Assembly (NCBI GenBank): GCA_964036045.1
Contig: OZ038381.1
Span: forward strand, 131,323,708 to 131,387,707
Length of the DNA: 64,000 nucleotides
Source: Eutreptiella sp. 'Long Island Sound 2002'
Taxonomy: Eukaryota > Euglenozoa > Euglenophyceae > Eutreptiales > Eutreptiaceae
Reading direction: 5' to 3'
Below are positions 23,907-35,390 of this stretch, one piece after another; position 1 is the stretch's first letter, and every line of letters starts with the position of its first letter. The notes below the pieces were generated by a model. The model saw nothing but the letters and a program-made list of their open reading frames with translations. It was not told the origin of the DNA and searched no databases. Made by a program: the position numbers and the translations under genes.

Positions 23907-24480
23907 GTGGACAAACTGACCCCCAGCGACCCCGACGTCCGGTGGCACTCCACCGACCTCAATGCGGGGTGGCTCAGCCCCACCAGGTACTACTGGATCC
24001 CGGAGGCCTGGGGCCACACCTCTTCTGATGCGTCAGAGGGCGGACCCTGCAAACACACCACCAGCGTTGCTCTCGCCGCCGACCTCCCCCGCACGTGGGC
24101 GGTGGCCATCTCGGGCACGATGCCCGACGGGGAGGGGGTGGCCGCCTCCCTCCCCCTACAATACGGCGCCCACCGACTATGGGTCCACACGGTGGACGCC
24201 GAAGTCATCCTCCACCTCCTGCGACACGCAGATGGCGAGCGGACCACGGGAGTCCCCGCATGCGCGGCGAAGGTGGTCAAACAGATGCCCCTATGGTGGC
24301 TCCAGGACGGCTGTGCGTGCGAGGGCGACACGCCGGGCACCCGTTCTGGTACGTCCGAGTCACCTCGCACCACAGTGACGCCCTACTGCACAAGGCGGAC
24401 TGGGCGGCATCCCAGGACACCGTCCTGCAGAACACGCTGCCGGACCCTGGCCACGGCAAACTCATTGTCGCCGGTCGTGA
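23907..24480 (+). pseudogene. Element E RNase H domain, frameshifted
   Basis: SSDASEGG (Asp codon 24027-24029) fits the first catalytic Asp with its following small residues. HTVDAEVILHLL near 24190 fits the later Asp-containing helix motif. After a frameshift near 24320, FWYVRVTSHHSDALLHKADWAA fits the terminal His-x(n)-Asp motif. The Glu-bearing helix is not clear to me. The domain would remove RNA from the RNA-DNA hybrid during integration. Order RT, linker, RNase H matches the I, Dualen and related clades. Confidence 0.7.
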
Positions 24481-24985
24481 CGGCCACCTCGATCTACGGC
24501 CCCCAACGATGCGGACGCTCGGCGAGGTCGCGCTTCAGGCGCAGACGGACCATGCGCTGATGCACCGAGGACACACACCTCTGGGCGCGACCCACGCCAC
24601 AGCCTATGTCTGCACCCGGGACCTCACCGCGACGGCCACCAACCGCCGGGCGCTGCGGGCCAGAGACGGCCACACGCCGGTGCAGCGCAGGCTCCGTGTC
24701 CGTAAGGAGCAGCTCTCCGGCGTCGCCGTTCTCCCACAACTGTGCCTCCTATGCAGCGGCCCGGAGGAGACCCCGGTGCACATGCACGGGGGGTGCGCCC
24801 ACTCACGGCTCATCTGGCCCCACTACCGCCAGGCGGTACACGAGGCAGCCTGCTACCTCCCGCCCGGGGACAAAGCCCTGTGGGTGGCCTTGTGGCGCTC
24901 CGAAAGCGCCACATGGACAGAAGTCTTCTGCTCCGGGCTGGTGCCCGAGGACGCAGAGGCGCAGTCCCGCGCCATAGCCCGCTAA
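24481..24985 (+). pseudogene. Element E zinc-finger-like C-terminal module
   Basis: In the frame that starts before 24370 and ends at a TAA at 24985 the sequence reads CLLCSGPEETPVHMHGGCAH, a C-x2-C...H...C arrangement typical of the finger that follows RT and RNase H in many non-LTR retrotransposons. It is followed by a Trp-rich helix (LIWPHYRQAV, LWVALWRSE). It probably helps bind nucleic acid at the target. The frame is open over the whole module. Confidence 0.65.
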
Positions 24986-25004
24986 GACCCGCTGGGAGGG
25001 ACCT

Positions 25005-26503
25005 GTGTGGACTATTTTCTTCCACCACATGCTCCGGCTGGGGGACTTCGCATGGGAGCTTCGCAAGCACCGGCTGGAGCAACTCCTCCGCGAGCCCCTA
25101 AGCGCGGCGGCCCGGGCGCACCGGTGGCTCACCACGGCGGAGGGCGACCACCCGCCCCCTCCCTCGCGCCCTGACAAGGACTTCGTAGCCTCCCTCCGTG
25201 TCGTGAATGGCACTCTGGAGTGCCCGCCACAAGAAGGCCCCCACCCGTACCAGGACCTGCCGGGGGGTTTCTCGAAGCACCTACAAGACACCCTCTCCCC
25301 ACCGTGGATCATCGGGCGCGGCTCCATGACCGGTAGGGAGGCACGCATAGTGGGTGAGGAGTGGGCGCGCGAGTGGAGCCGGTGGTGCGCCGCCACGCGC
25401 GCCCCGGAGACCTCTGCGCAACAATACGCCGCCATCCCGCTCGGGGGATGGGGGCCGGACAGCCGGCCGAGACCCACCGTGATCCGCGGGGCGGGACCTG
25501 ACCACCTGTGGGACGCGGCGACGGGGGAATGGCTGCAAGCGGCCCCCGGGCCGCAAACAGGATGGACTGGGGATGTGTTCTCACTCGTTAGGACGCCTGT
25601 CCCCCCCGCATCGTCCTTCATGCCGCCAACGTACTCCGGGCTACAGAGATACGCAAATGGGCACACGCCACGGCCACCGTCCGATGGCACCCCCCAGAAG
25701 ACGGGGCCGCCCAGCTCGCCGTGGCGCGCTTCAAACGTGGGGGGCCGGTATACGACGACGCCCTGTCGCGGCTGGTCGACACCCAGGGGCCCTTGCTCCT
25801 CATGCTCCCCACCGACCTTACTGCCGCGCTGCGCCAGGAGCTAGACGGCTGCGAAGGGCTGCGAGTGGGATGGGAGGCAGTCGCGGACAGCACCCTACTG
25901 GCCCTCCTCCACCGGAACGCCGCAAACGGGTGCCAATGGTATACGCTGGCGCCCCACCTCACCGGCCGCCACGTGTACATGGCAACCCCCCCCCGAGGGG
26001 AACCCCCGCCCGGCGTGGGACGATCTCATCGCCGCCTTCCACGACCACGGGATTCTCCCTGACGACAACTGGCCGGAGGTCCAGCGGAATACGCTCAGCA
26101 GGGACTACTGGCGCCGCGTCTGCGCCCGCCTGCTGGAGATCCGGGACCCCCTCCGACAGAGGTTGGACGACCTCTGGCTCCGCCATCTCGACCTTTGGTC
26201 ACCGTCTCCCACCTCCCACACACCTGCTGACTCTGCGGGGAATGTGACACGGTGTCCTCCGCAGCGTTGGCAGGCGCCAACAGGTGCGCGCGGTGCGCCC
26301 AGGTGGCTGTGTGCCCCTGGCCCGAACCTCCCGCAGGCCGGCGCAGGCGCACGGAGGAGGAGGCCTTGCACCGGCGCATCGAGGGGGCACACGCCCCCTC
26401 ACACAAACGCGCGGGCTCCGCGGGCGCTGCCCTTCTGTGGATCCACGTGCACCTCCGGGACCCCACATCCGTTGAGCACCTGTCGCACGTGTTCGCGCCC
26501 TGA
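25005..26503 (+). pseudogene. Element E far C-terminal region, unknown, ending in a Cys ribbon
   Basis: The protein-like text changes frame at about 25580 and 26000. It reads through FHHMLRLGDFAWELRKHRLEQLL, LLLMLPTDLTAALRQELDG, WYTLAPHLTGRHVYMATPP, and WDDLIAAFHDHGILPDDNW with WLRHLDLWSP. Conserved-looking Trp, His and hydrophobic spacing suggests a once-real protein. At 26234-26300 a C-x2-C-x13-C-x2-C ribbon follows (CGEC ... CARC). I cannot name a family and see no restriction-like endonuclease signature. It may be the tail of element E or a separate gene. Confidence 0.45.
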
Positions 26504-26542
26504 CCCCCACCCGCCGCCGCCCTTTGCAGAGCCCGCAGTACC

Positions 26543-27768
26543 ATGCCACGCCGACGGGGGGATGGGCCGGGACACGCCAGGGCCAGCCGCAAAGCGCATG
26601 AGGCGACCGTTCGGGGCCCAGTGGCGGACGCGGTGGCGGAGGCGCATGAAGCGCAGGCTGCCGCACGACGTGACCTGACGGGCAGTGCCAGGGCTTTCCT
26701 CAACGAGACTGCCCTCCCGGCCGTCCGCGCCCTGAACGGAGCAGTGGCCCCTACACTACTCCCGGCGATGCACCGGATCGTGAACGCCAACCAGCCAGGG
26801 GCTCATCAGCCCGGAGGCAGCCCGCTACGGGCACTGGATGGAGTGGCCGCGAGTCGAACCGGTCGGGCCGGCCCCTGTCCATGGGGGACACCCTGCGGCT
26901 GACGGGAGCGGGGTCTGCCATGTCCCCCAGCCCCAGCTCTGCTGCACGCCCTCAGGACGCGCTGGCCCGGGGACACGGCCCCGTACCTGAACCAGGCGTG
27001 GGCCACATACCCGGGGGGAGTGTCCGAGCTGGATCCGGCGCTCCACCTTCTACACCCACCAGACGAGGACCTGGAGCTGGGCGAAATCACGGTGTTCGTG
27101 GAAGGCGCGGACGAGGCGCCCGCCCGCCCCAGGCCGACCAACCCGGTGTATGACGGCACCAGGCCGACCCCCCCGTACGCCATCGTATGCGAGGCGTTCC
27201 CCAGGGAGCCCACCTGGTGCCCCGCCCTCCGACCGGCAACGCACGCGCCCCGGGGCTGGGCCAATCCAGACCTGCCCCCCCCCCTCTCCAGAACAAGGAG
27301 TGCCCACCACAGGGGGCAGGTCCTCTGGCAAGAGCGCCCTGGCACCCCACGCTCCTCCTCGTCGTCGCGACCCGCGGGGACCCGGAACGGGTCCTGGGGA
27401 TCAGCCCCACCCACCTCTATGGGGCAGCACCCGTCCCCCGCCCCCCCCTCCCGGCGCCCGCGGCGCGGAACGGGGTACACACCTTCCTGCGAACACAGGA
27501 GGTCACCTCCGTTATGGGGGTCCACGTAGTGCGGCTCCCCCCGGCACCACCCGACGACCCCCGGGGGCCAAGGGCCCTGAGCCCCGCCCCGGACTGGGAG
27601 CTGTGGCGCGACGCGTGGGCCGCGTGGCTCCCCCGCCTCCCCTCCCAATGCCGATGGATGGCCGCCGGCCCCCGCCCGTACGGGGCTGACGCCACAGCCG
27701 GCCCCCCACCCCCTCCTCCCCTCCCCCCCGCAGAGCACTGCACGGCACTGCCTACGGCACGACACTGA
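26543..27768 (+). pseudogene. ORF C, N-terminal part, unknown function
   Basis: The frame beginning MPRRRGDGPGHARASRKAHE at 26543 is open to 26902. The same register continues after that stop as SELDPALHLLHPPDEDLELGEITVFVEG. A frameshift near 27320 leads to WHPTLLLVVATRGDPERVLGI and a Trp-rich stretch (WELWRDAWAAWL), ending at 27768. The alternative register near 27320 spells GGRSSGKSAL, which looks like a Walker A loop, but its neighbours are low complexity, so I give it little weight. Codon use is extremely G+C-rich. No family is recognised. Confidence 0.35.
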
Positions 27769-29759
27769 TGCACCGGGAGGTACCGGGAGGGGCGCACCCA
27801 CCACCACGCATGCCTACCAGGATAACAGTGATGGCAGACTCCGATGGCTGCCCCCAGCGGGACGACCGCCACCCGTCTCCCCTGGGTTGGGCAAGCGAGA
27901 TCCCCGCGGAGCGCGAGGAGCGGAGGCTGGCGGAGGCAGCAGTGCTGGTCGGGCCGCCGGCTGGGCAGCCCCGGGCGGCCTCCGCCGACACCGGGCCGTC
28001 GACCCAGGAGCCTGAGCCGGCCGAGGTAACCGCCCTCGCCGCCAAAGCAGCAAGCCCTGCCGCCCCGCCCCGGGAGGGGGCCCCAAACACGCGGGGAGCG
28101 GAGACCGCAGCCCCAGCGAGCCACGCCGCGGCCAAGACCGCGGCCCTTGGCACGCCGCTGACACGGGGGGTAGCCCCGGCGGAAGAACCGGGCGCATCGC
28201 CGAGGGCTGCCGCAGCCGCAGAGGGGAGCGGGGAGGGCGCGCGAGGGGTTGCGACCACGGCTCTGGCGAGCCGCGCCACCGCCTGGGCCGGCCACGCCGC
28301 GGCCCCCAGCACGCCGGGAAAGCGAGGGAAGGACCCCGCACGGGCCACGGGCGCCTCGCCAGCCGCCGCCGCAGCAGCAGCAGTGCGCAGGGAGGGCGCG
28401 ACGTACCGCGCCCACGCCAACCCCACCCCCACCCACACCAGCCCCCCCAAGCCGTTGCCCCCCAAAGCCCTTCCCCCCGGGGCGGACGCGGCATGTCCGC
28501 CCTCCGGCGCCCGAGCGTTCGCTGCCAGGGGTCACGCTGCCGCAGCTGCAAAGGCAGCGGGACGCCCGGCGCGTGATCCAGGAAGGAGGGGACAGCGCGC
28601 AGGCAGAGCTGCGTGCCAGCCACGTGAGCGCGGAGCGAGAGACAGGGGGCAACAGGGGAAGTGCCCAGGAGCACGCGCAGGGAGCGGGCCAGGGCACATG
28701 CGGCAGGGAGCAAGGGCGCAGCAGCGCAGGGGGACCGAGCGCGGGCAGCAGACGGCGGGACTCAGGGCAGGGAGCCGGGAAGGGGCCAGGGCACGGGAAG
28801 GGCGTGCAGGGGCGCGGGCAGGGCGCGCAGGTGCATGGAGCGGGGCGAGGGACGGTGGGCGAGCGGGCAGGCCAGGGCGTGGGTGACAGGCGGCGGGACC
28901 CACGGCACAGGCAGGGGGCCGGAAGGTGGCCCAAGGGCAAGAGCAAGGGCGCCACGGGCCCCCAGGGACAGGCAGGACGGGGCATGGGAGCCTGGGGGGG
29001 AGGGCGGGTCGAGGGGAGGGGGGAGGGGGGCGGGGCGCCCCCGCAGCCGGACGTGCAGACGGTGAGGTGCACCCCCACCGGCATCCAACAGATGCCGGCG
29101 CACCACACCCACCACCACCACCACCACCACCACCACCTCTACAACATCGACCCCGACGCCGGCCTGCTAGTCCCCCCGAAACCCCCACGATCCCAGCACC
29201 AGCCAGCCCCTCCCGCGCCGAGAGCAGAGCCGGCGCGGATGGCCTCGGCGGGGGGGGGGGGCGGGGCGCGGAACCGGCGCCGCAGGCACAGGGGCAGCAG
29301 GGGGAGCCGGCGCGAGGGGCAGAGGGGACCCGGCCCTGGGACCAGGACTGGGGCACGGTCCCGGACCCTCTGGGTGATGAGCCCCCCCCCCTGGTGGGGG
29401 AGGTGTACGGGTGGTTGAGCTGGGCCAACCAGGGGACCACCAGGGGGTTGAGGAACCGGCCCTTCGATGCCGTGCTCATCCGGAGGGACGGAGGAAACCA
29501 GGAGGTACCCCCGGAGGGGTGGGCAGCCCCAGAGGACCAGGAGAGGGTCCTCAGGTCAGTGATCCGGGCAGCCTGGCCCGACAGGGGGCCGACGTGGCCG
29601 GCCTTCCTGGAAGAGGGAGCGGTATTCCGCATCACGGACGCGGACGCTAACAACTGGCTCCCCCGGGCCTTGCGCAGCGCCCTTGCCCACTGGCGCTACC
29701 GCCTGCGCAACCCGCTGCCGCCACAGCCCCAGCCCCCACACAAGCGGCGGCGCAGGTGA
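27768..29759 (+). pseudogene. ORF C, Ala/Gly/Pro-rich middle and structured C-terminal domain
   Basis: An open frame at 27768-28886 encodes an Ala-rich, presumably disordered protein. Text then moves through a second frame (VTLPQLQRQRDARRVIQEGG near 28530) to a third frame at 28926-29759. The last ~115 residues look folded: VYGWLSWANQGTTRGLRNRP, PFDAVLIRRDGG, WPAFLEEGAVFRITDADANN, LRSALAHWRYRLRNPLP. The end is PHKRRRR, a basic tail before TGA. Such a protein (disordered region, compact domain, basic end) would fit a retroelement ORF1, but that is inference. It could also be a decayed host gene. Confidence 0.4.
29101..29141. repeat. (CCA)n microsatellite
   Basis: About eleven consecutive CAC/CCA triplets inside ORF C. 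Depending on frame it reads poly-His, poly-Pro or poly-Thr. Slippage here may account for the frame change around it. Confidence 0.9.
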
Positions 29760-29978
29760 CGGCCCAGACGGCTGACGCGAGAAAGTGGGGGGGGGGGCTG
29801 GGCCCCCCGACCCACGCCCCCCCCACGATATGGCGTGACGGAGGAGCGCGCGCCACCTCCCGCGGGAGGGAGGGCGGAGACAACGAGCGCGGGGGGGAAC
29901 CTACTGCCCGGCAGCCCGCTAACCGCTGACCGCTAACCCTCACGGCCGCCCCCGGCCGGCCAGCGCCGCGCTACGACG

Positions 29979-30293
29979 ATGGGGGGGACGAGGGGCCCCT
30001 ACGAGGGCCTGCACGAGGGCCCGACTCTAGGTAGAGGGGGGCAGGGGAAGAGTGCGACCCCCCAGCCGACGGCTGGCCCCCGGGGCTGGGACCGCCAGGC
30101 CGCCTCCCCTCAGCCGTCAGGGGGCGGCACCAGGGGACCAGAGGCCGCCCGCAACCCCCCCCCCCCCCCGTCCCCCTCAGGCCCAGAAGGGGACAGAGGC
30201 AGACCGAAGCGACGGCGGCCCCGCACCCCCCCCGAAGAGCCCGCTGCACCCGGGGTGAGGGGGCACCGCGGCCGCGGCAAGCGCCCCCGATGA
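29979..30293 (+). CDS. Small basic hypothetical ORF (104 codons)
   Basis: Open frame MGGTRGPYEGLHEGP to GRGKRPR with a KRRRPR cluster. It is Gly/Pro/Arg-rich and resembles nothing I know. It lies 220 bp downstream of ORF C in the same direction. In DNA of this composition such an ORF may easily be chance. Confidence 0.2.
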   Translation: MGGTRGPYEGLHEGPTLGRGGQGKSATPQPTAGPRGWDRQAASPQPSGGGTRGPEAARNPPPPPSPSGPEGDRGRPKRRRPRTPPEEPAAPGVRGHRGRGKRPR

Positions 30294-31440
30294 ACCGCCC
30301 GCACGCCCCCGCCCTGCCCGCTGCCGGCCGACGGCGGACCGGCGGCGCCCAGGACGGCGCAAACGGAGCGGCCCCTTCAGAGTCCGGCCTGGGAACGACG
30401 GGGGTGCGAACCAGGGCGGGGGGGTCTCCCCCCCCCCCCCCGCCACACTGACACATTGGCGGCCAATCGGGCCGCGCCCGACAGCCGCGGACGCCCGGCC
30501 ACCACCACGGCACGGGTATACCCCGGGCGGGCACGCCGGAGACAACAGATGGCAGGCCGACGCCAGACGGGACGGGGGGACGCCCCCCCCACACCCCCCC
30601 CCCCGCTCCCCCCCCCGAGCTTGAGGGCCACAGGAGCAACCCTCTGCCCCCCCGAAGCCGAGGGGACGCCCCCACTCCCCCAGAAGGGACCGGAACGCGG
30701 GAGAGGGGGATGCGGCTGGACCTGCACACCGCGCGCGCCAGCGCCCCGAGCCGCTTGCTCCCGCGGGGGTCACGGCGGACGGGCAAGCCCACACCAGCGC
30801 GCCGGAGCGGCGCGCACACCAAGCCTGGGGGCGGCGCACGGCGGCGCACCAGAACGGTATGGAGGCCGCGCCCCCGATGACCCCCCCATGACCATTGCCC
30901 GCTCAGGGAGGGCAGAGGGGGGGTACAGGTCTGCAGGGGCCCTCGGGGGAGCGGTCGACGGGCCGCCCCTCATGCCCCCCCCCCCCCTGGGAATGCCCCG
31001 CGACCCCGACCGAGCGCGCACGCCGGGGGGGAGTGCGCCGACGACAAGAGGGGGGCCAGGGTAGGGAACCGTGGTCCCTCCTCCCCGCGACCGAGAGAGG
31101 AGCCGGAGCACGGCCCACCCCCCCGCCCCAGCCGCCGGCTCCTACCGGAACCACGGGGAACAAGCGAGCCCGCGCCAACGCGCCAGGACGCCGCACAATT
31201 CGTGCCCAGTGAAGGCGGGCGAGAACGAACCGGAGTGATATGGGGGGCCACGCCCCCCATGACCAGAACAACACCAGTGACACCCGCTTTGTTGCCTGCC
31301 CAGGGGAGGCAGGGGGACGGAACGAGACAGAGCGACCCCCCGCTCTACAGGCCCCCCCCGGCCACACAAACGGGGGGCAGGGCGCACGGACCGCCCCCCC
31401 CCCGCCCAGCCCGCCCCCCGGCACACGAACGCCACGGACC
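30294..31440. other. G+C-rich segment with homopolymer runs, no gene recognised
   Basis: Contains several C-runs and G-runs of 8-12 bp (near 30157, 30430, 30595, 30980) and a palindrome-like ATTGGCGGCCAAT near 30455. Open frames on both strands are Pro/Arg/Gly-rich and look like composition artefacts. Confidence 0.4.
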
Positions 31441-32568
31441 CGCCCCACGGGGCGCGCACAGCCCCAAGCCAGGTAGGGGGACAAGCCCCCACCACCCCCG
31501 CGGCACGCAGCCCCCACAGGGCGTGCAGGCCAAGGGCACAGTGTTGGGCCCCCACACCCACACGCCAGCGCCCACAGCACGTGGGTAGCGGACCCGAACG
31601 GGCCGCCCTGTGGGCGGGCAGTCGGGGGTTGGGGAGCGCCTGACCCCAGACGCCCCTCGCAACAGTGGAAGGCAGCCCCCCCGGGCACGCCCTTCCGCCA
31701 CCCCCTTAGCCCCAAGCCAAGTAGGGGGGAACTGGGACTGGACCGCCCCCCCCAAAGCACGCCAGACGGAGCAAGGGACCGGGGCAGGACAAGCGGAGGG
31801 GCACTGACCACGTGGAACGGCCCTACCAGCGCCCAGTGCCGGGACCGCGCGAGGTGCGCACGCCACACCACCCAGGGGGGGGGGGGACGGACGCCGCGGG
31901 AGCGCGAGCGCACACACACGCAAAGGGCAAGCGGCGACTATCAGAAGGGCAACCGTACGGAGCTCGCGGAACGCACAGACCGCGTGGAATGCCCTACCAG
32001 CGAGCGAGGGTAAGGGACACCCAGACGGGACGGCCCGCCACACGCAGCGTGGGACACGCGGGGCGGGAAGGGGGAAACGGGAGAGACACAACACCAGGTA
32101 CCGGCCCGAGCCCCCCGAACCGGCCGCCAGCGCCGCGCACACACGGACGGGGCACTGCGGCCGCTAAGGCAGTAGTGGCACACTGCGCCGTGCCCCAACC
32201 CCTAGGCTAGGCAGCCTCCGGGCCAGCCCAAGGGGGCCCCACTGGAGACAAGCCAGTAGCACGGGCCCGGCGGCGCCGGCGCCCCGGACGACCACGCATT
32301 AGGGGGGGACGCGGGGGGTAAGCGCCCGCAGCCACGGCTGCGAATTGATGCACTGACCGGGGAGTGGCGAACCAAGGAAGCCGGAGAGGGACGGGGCTCC
32401 GAGCCCTGTGAACCCGGGGGACTCCGCCACTAGGCAGGAGGTGCGTCTTGGAGGGCCTCTCACTAGGACCAGGTGGGGAGGGTATCACCTGGCCCGACCA
32501 GGTGGCTCCTCGGGGCCAAAGGCGTCTAGTACCCGCAAAATCAAACCTCAAACCTCAAACCTCAAACC
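31440..32568 (+). mobile_element. Repeat B, + copy (B+), with CAAACCT tail
   Basis: This segment matches 40122-41.4 kb in reverse complement. It starts with part of one unit of the ~420-bp satellite (around 31465-31700, including CACAGTGTTGGGCC and GCGCCTGACCCCAGACGCCC). It continues with about 800 bp of single-copy sequence, and ends with three heptamers CAAACCT plus CAAACC at 32542-32568. Homology to the other copy stops exactly at the end of the heptamers, as expected for a defined element end, for example the 3' tail of a non-LTR or SINE-like element. No coding domain is seen in it. Target duplications could not be identified. Confidence 0.75.
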
Positions 32569-33250
32569 AAAACCGCCCTCCAGGACTCCCGATGGCACAG
32601 GGGTCGGAGTGGGTTCCCCACCTCCTCAGGTTCCAGGAACAAGGCCTGCAACGCGACGACCCCCCAGAAACCACCCCCATATATACCCTGGACCAGAAAG
32701 CGTACAAATGCTCCTGGCATAAGGGGACCCCCCTGTACGCCCGAACCGGCATCCATGTCCAACTCGTCGACCACCTCAGCATCCCAGGGAGGCTAGGCGT
32801 CTACGAGGTCGTCGGGGACGGATGGCAACTCAACGTCATCCACGCCCACGTCCCCTTCGGCGACGCCACGGAACCCTTCCTCCAAGCCCTGGCCGAGGCA
32901 TACCGCCAGATGGCCATGCTCGCCCCCACAATCATCATCGGCGACATGAACGCCGCCCCCACCCCGGCAGACCGAGGGGGACAGGCCAAACCACAGGACC
33001 ATGCAGTCCGCGACACCATCAAATTGCTGGGGGTCCAGGACCTGACGGCAAACCTCGAAGGCCAACCATCCCACTTTTCCCACAAAGCACATGCCGCCCC
33101 CTCCCGCATCGACGTATGGTATGGCGACCCCACCACCATCATCCGGGCAGAGAAGCACAGGCCATAGCCCCCTGCACATCCCCCTCACCATCCCCAACCT
33201 TCCCCCCAGCCCCCCAGAGGATGCGGACCAAAGCCTACCACCCCCCCTGA
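32569..33250 (+). pseudogene. D1 EEP (APE-like) endonuclease domain, N-terminally truncated
   Basis: The frame open through to a stop at 33167 includes IIIGDMNAAPTPADRGG, the GDxN motif of exonuclease/endonuclease/phosphatase nucleases, then SRIDVWYGDP, the xDxx motif. In the next frame TGHSPLHIPL (His codon 33163-33165) matches the terminal S-D-H-x-P-L motif, with Gly in place of Asp, so a frameshift lies near 33150. The N-terminal Asn and Glu motifs are missing, so the domain is cut at the B+ border. In such elements it nicks the target DNA to prime reverse transcription. The open frame starts inside B+ and passes through the heptamers, making a chimeric ORF by chance. Confidence 0.8.
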
Positions 33251-33269
33251 GGATGCCCCCACTGCACAG

Positions 33270-35390
33270 GCCTGGTCCCAATATCACAGGGCCATAGACC
33301 GCGCCCGGCGCATCCAACTGGACCTCACCAACGTAGTCACAGCCATGTGCACGGCCGCCGTCGCCTGCGGCTTCCAGCAACACCCCCACACTGACGAGGA
33401 CCGACCACCCACGGCCCTAGGGGACATGCTCCATGACCTCTGGTATGCGAAGCAACAACTCGCGACCCTCCTCCACACCGACACCCCCGAAACCAGCCGA
33501 CACATCCACCGCTGCAGGACGCAGATAGCCCACATCAGGGCAGGCCTGCAGCAGTGGCACATCCACAGGCAACAGCGCATCGCCCAAGAACACGAACAGT
33601 ATGCGCAACATGAACTCCCCTACAAGGCCATCCGCCACCTCAACGACGCCATGATCGACACCGGCTACTGCACCATCACCACGGTCAGACAGGAGGACGG
33701 CTCCCTCACCAATGACCCAGTCACCGTGCTCCAAGCTACCCAAGACAGCTTCCTCCAACACCACACGCCCACCCAAGACACACTGGACATGGACACCCAG
33801 GCCAAAATCGACCGCCTCCCTCAGGTCTTCAACCACGCCCAGAGGAGGCAACTGGAAAAGCGCCCCTTCACCATCCACGAAGTCCAAAGGGCCATCCACA
33901 GTCTCCGGCAACACAAAAGCCCAGGCTACGACGGCTTCCCTGCGGAGGCATACTACCACCTCCCCGCTCACCTCCTCCGCATCCTCGCCCACCGCCTCTG
34001 AGACATCGTAATGGGGCAGACCCCCCTACCACCAGACTGGGCAAACGTTGTCCGCCCCCTCTACAGAAAGGGGGACTGGGCCAACCCGGACAACTGGCGC
34101 CCCATAGTCTGTGCAGTCACTGAGGTCAAAATCGTCTGGACCGTCCTGCTACGCCGCATCCGCCCCCACCTGGACCCCCACATACCCGCCAGCCTCTGGG
34201 GGGCCATTCCAGGCTGGTCCCCACACGAGGCCATCTTCCTCCAGGACACCATCGCCGACATGGACCCGGTAGACCTCATCATCGCCTCCCTCGATGTCAA
34301 AAGGGAATTCCCGAACACCCCCTGGCTCCTTCTCGAGGTGCTGTGGAAACGCCTGGGCCTCCCCTTCTACAACTTCGCCTCCGGCTACATCCGCACCTGC
34401 AAGTACACGGTCCGCACTGGAGCAGGCCTCATCCCCTTCCTGGAGCCAGGCAGCGGGGTCCCCCAATGAGGAGCAGAAGGCCCCTTTCCTGTACCTCCTC
34501 GTGACGCTCTCCCTGGCCCTCACAATCGAACAGGATTTCCCAGCCTACGCACCCTTGCCCCTCCTCTCCCCCCTGGTGGGCTTCGCGGACGACACCAACC
34601 TCACGGTCGCACACACCCCACACGAGCCTCACAGCCCAGACCCCGGGCCAACGGTCACCCAGCACCCCAACGACTTACTGGACGTGACCATCTCCTACCT
34701 CTCCCACAACAACCTCATCGTCCACCCCACAAGGTCAGTGGCCATGATCAAGGGGTCTGCCACACCCCCCACCCTAGGGCCACAAGGACCCCCCATGCAA
34801 GTCGTGACAACCACCACCCACCTGGGTATAATCCAGGCAACCAACCCTGAGGACGCCACCCTCCCTCCCAAGTTGCAGTCACACCTCGCCCATCTCCCTA
34901 GATATGCGTCCCTGACCACCAAAACCCTCTACCTGTCCCAGCAGAGCCTGGCGTACTACCTCACCGGGGTCTTGAACGCCTCCATAGGCATCCAAGTACT
35001 CCACCTGACACACCCCACCACTGCCCTCGAACTGGCCACACGCGCCATAACCAAGGCATGGTCAGCACACGGGGGCTGGCCCACCTCCATACCCACCCGC
35101 GCCATCCGGGCGGCATGGCCCCACTATGGGGACGCCATAGGGGAAGAGGTGAAAGCGGCCTACACCAGACACACCGCCCTCCTCCTTTACCGCATGACCC
35201 ACAACCACTTGCCGGAGGTTCGCGAGGTCTCCACAATCCACCTCCAAGCCGCACAACGGGCCCGCAATACATGCCCACGCTGGATACTGCACCAGACGGG
35301 CATGCCCACCAACCTGAACACGCGCCTGTGGAACCACCTGCAGCTTCTCCTCCCAACCCCACACCAGCGCCATACTCACCAACCACACGT
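33270..35390 (+). pseudogene. D1 reverse transcriptase
   Basis: From 33345 a frame covers the helical region before RT and the motif HKSPGYDGFPAEAYYHLP, stops at TGA 33999-34001, and resumes with LYRKGDWANPDNWRPIVCAV. Motif A is IIASLDVKREFPNTPW (Asp codon 34293-34295). The GSGVPQ turn is followed by a frameshift at about 34460. In the new frame LVGFADDTNLTVA provides an intact FADD box (34588-34593), then a thumb-like region to about 35390. Both catalytic Asp pairs remain readable, unlike element E. The upstream frame is the same register as the EEP, so EEP and RT were one polypeptide. Confidence 0.88.

Noticed and set aside
26845-26875. tRNA B-box-like GGTTCGACTC on the minus strand
   Set aside because: No A box at the right distance and no cloverleaf could be drawn.
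27315-27345. Walker A-like GGRSSGKSAL
   Set aside because: It occurs in only one of the competing frames, without Walker B or other NTPase motifs, in low-complexity surroundings.
30590-30620. Homopolymer C/G runs as sequencing or assembly errors
   Set aside because: They may well be inaccurate in length and cause some frameshifts, but they recur in independent copies, so I treat them as mostly real.
32542-32568. Telomere-like reading of the CAAACCT heptamers (and 40122-40148)
   Set aside because: The unit differs from TTTAGGG-type repeats, has only three copies, and the G-rich strand has the wrong orientation for a chromosome end or a head-to-head telomere fusion.
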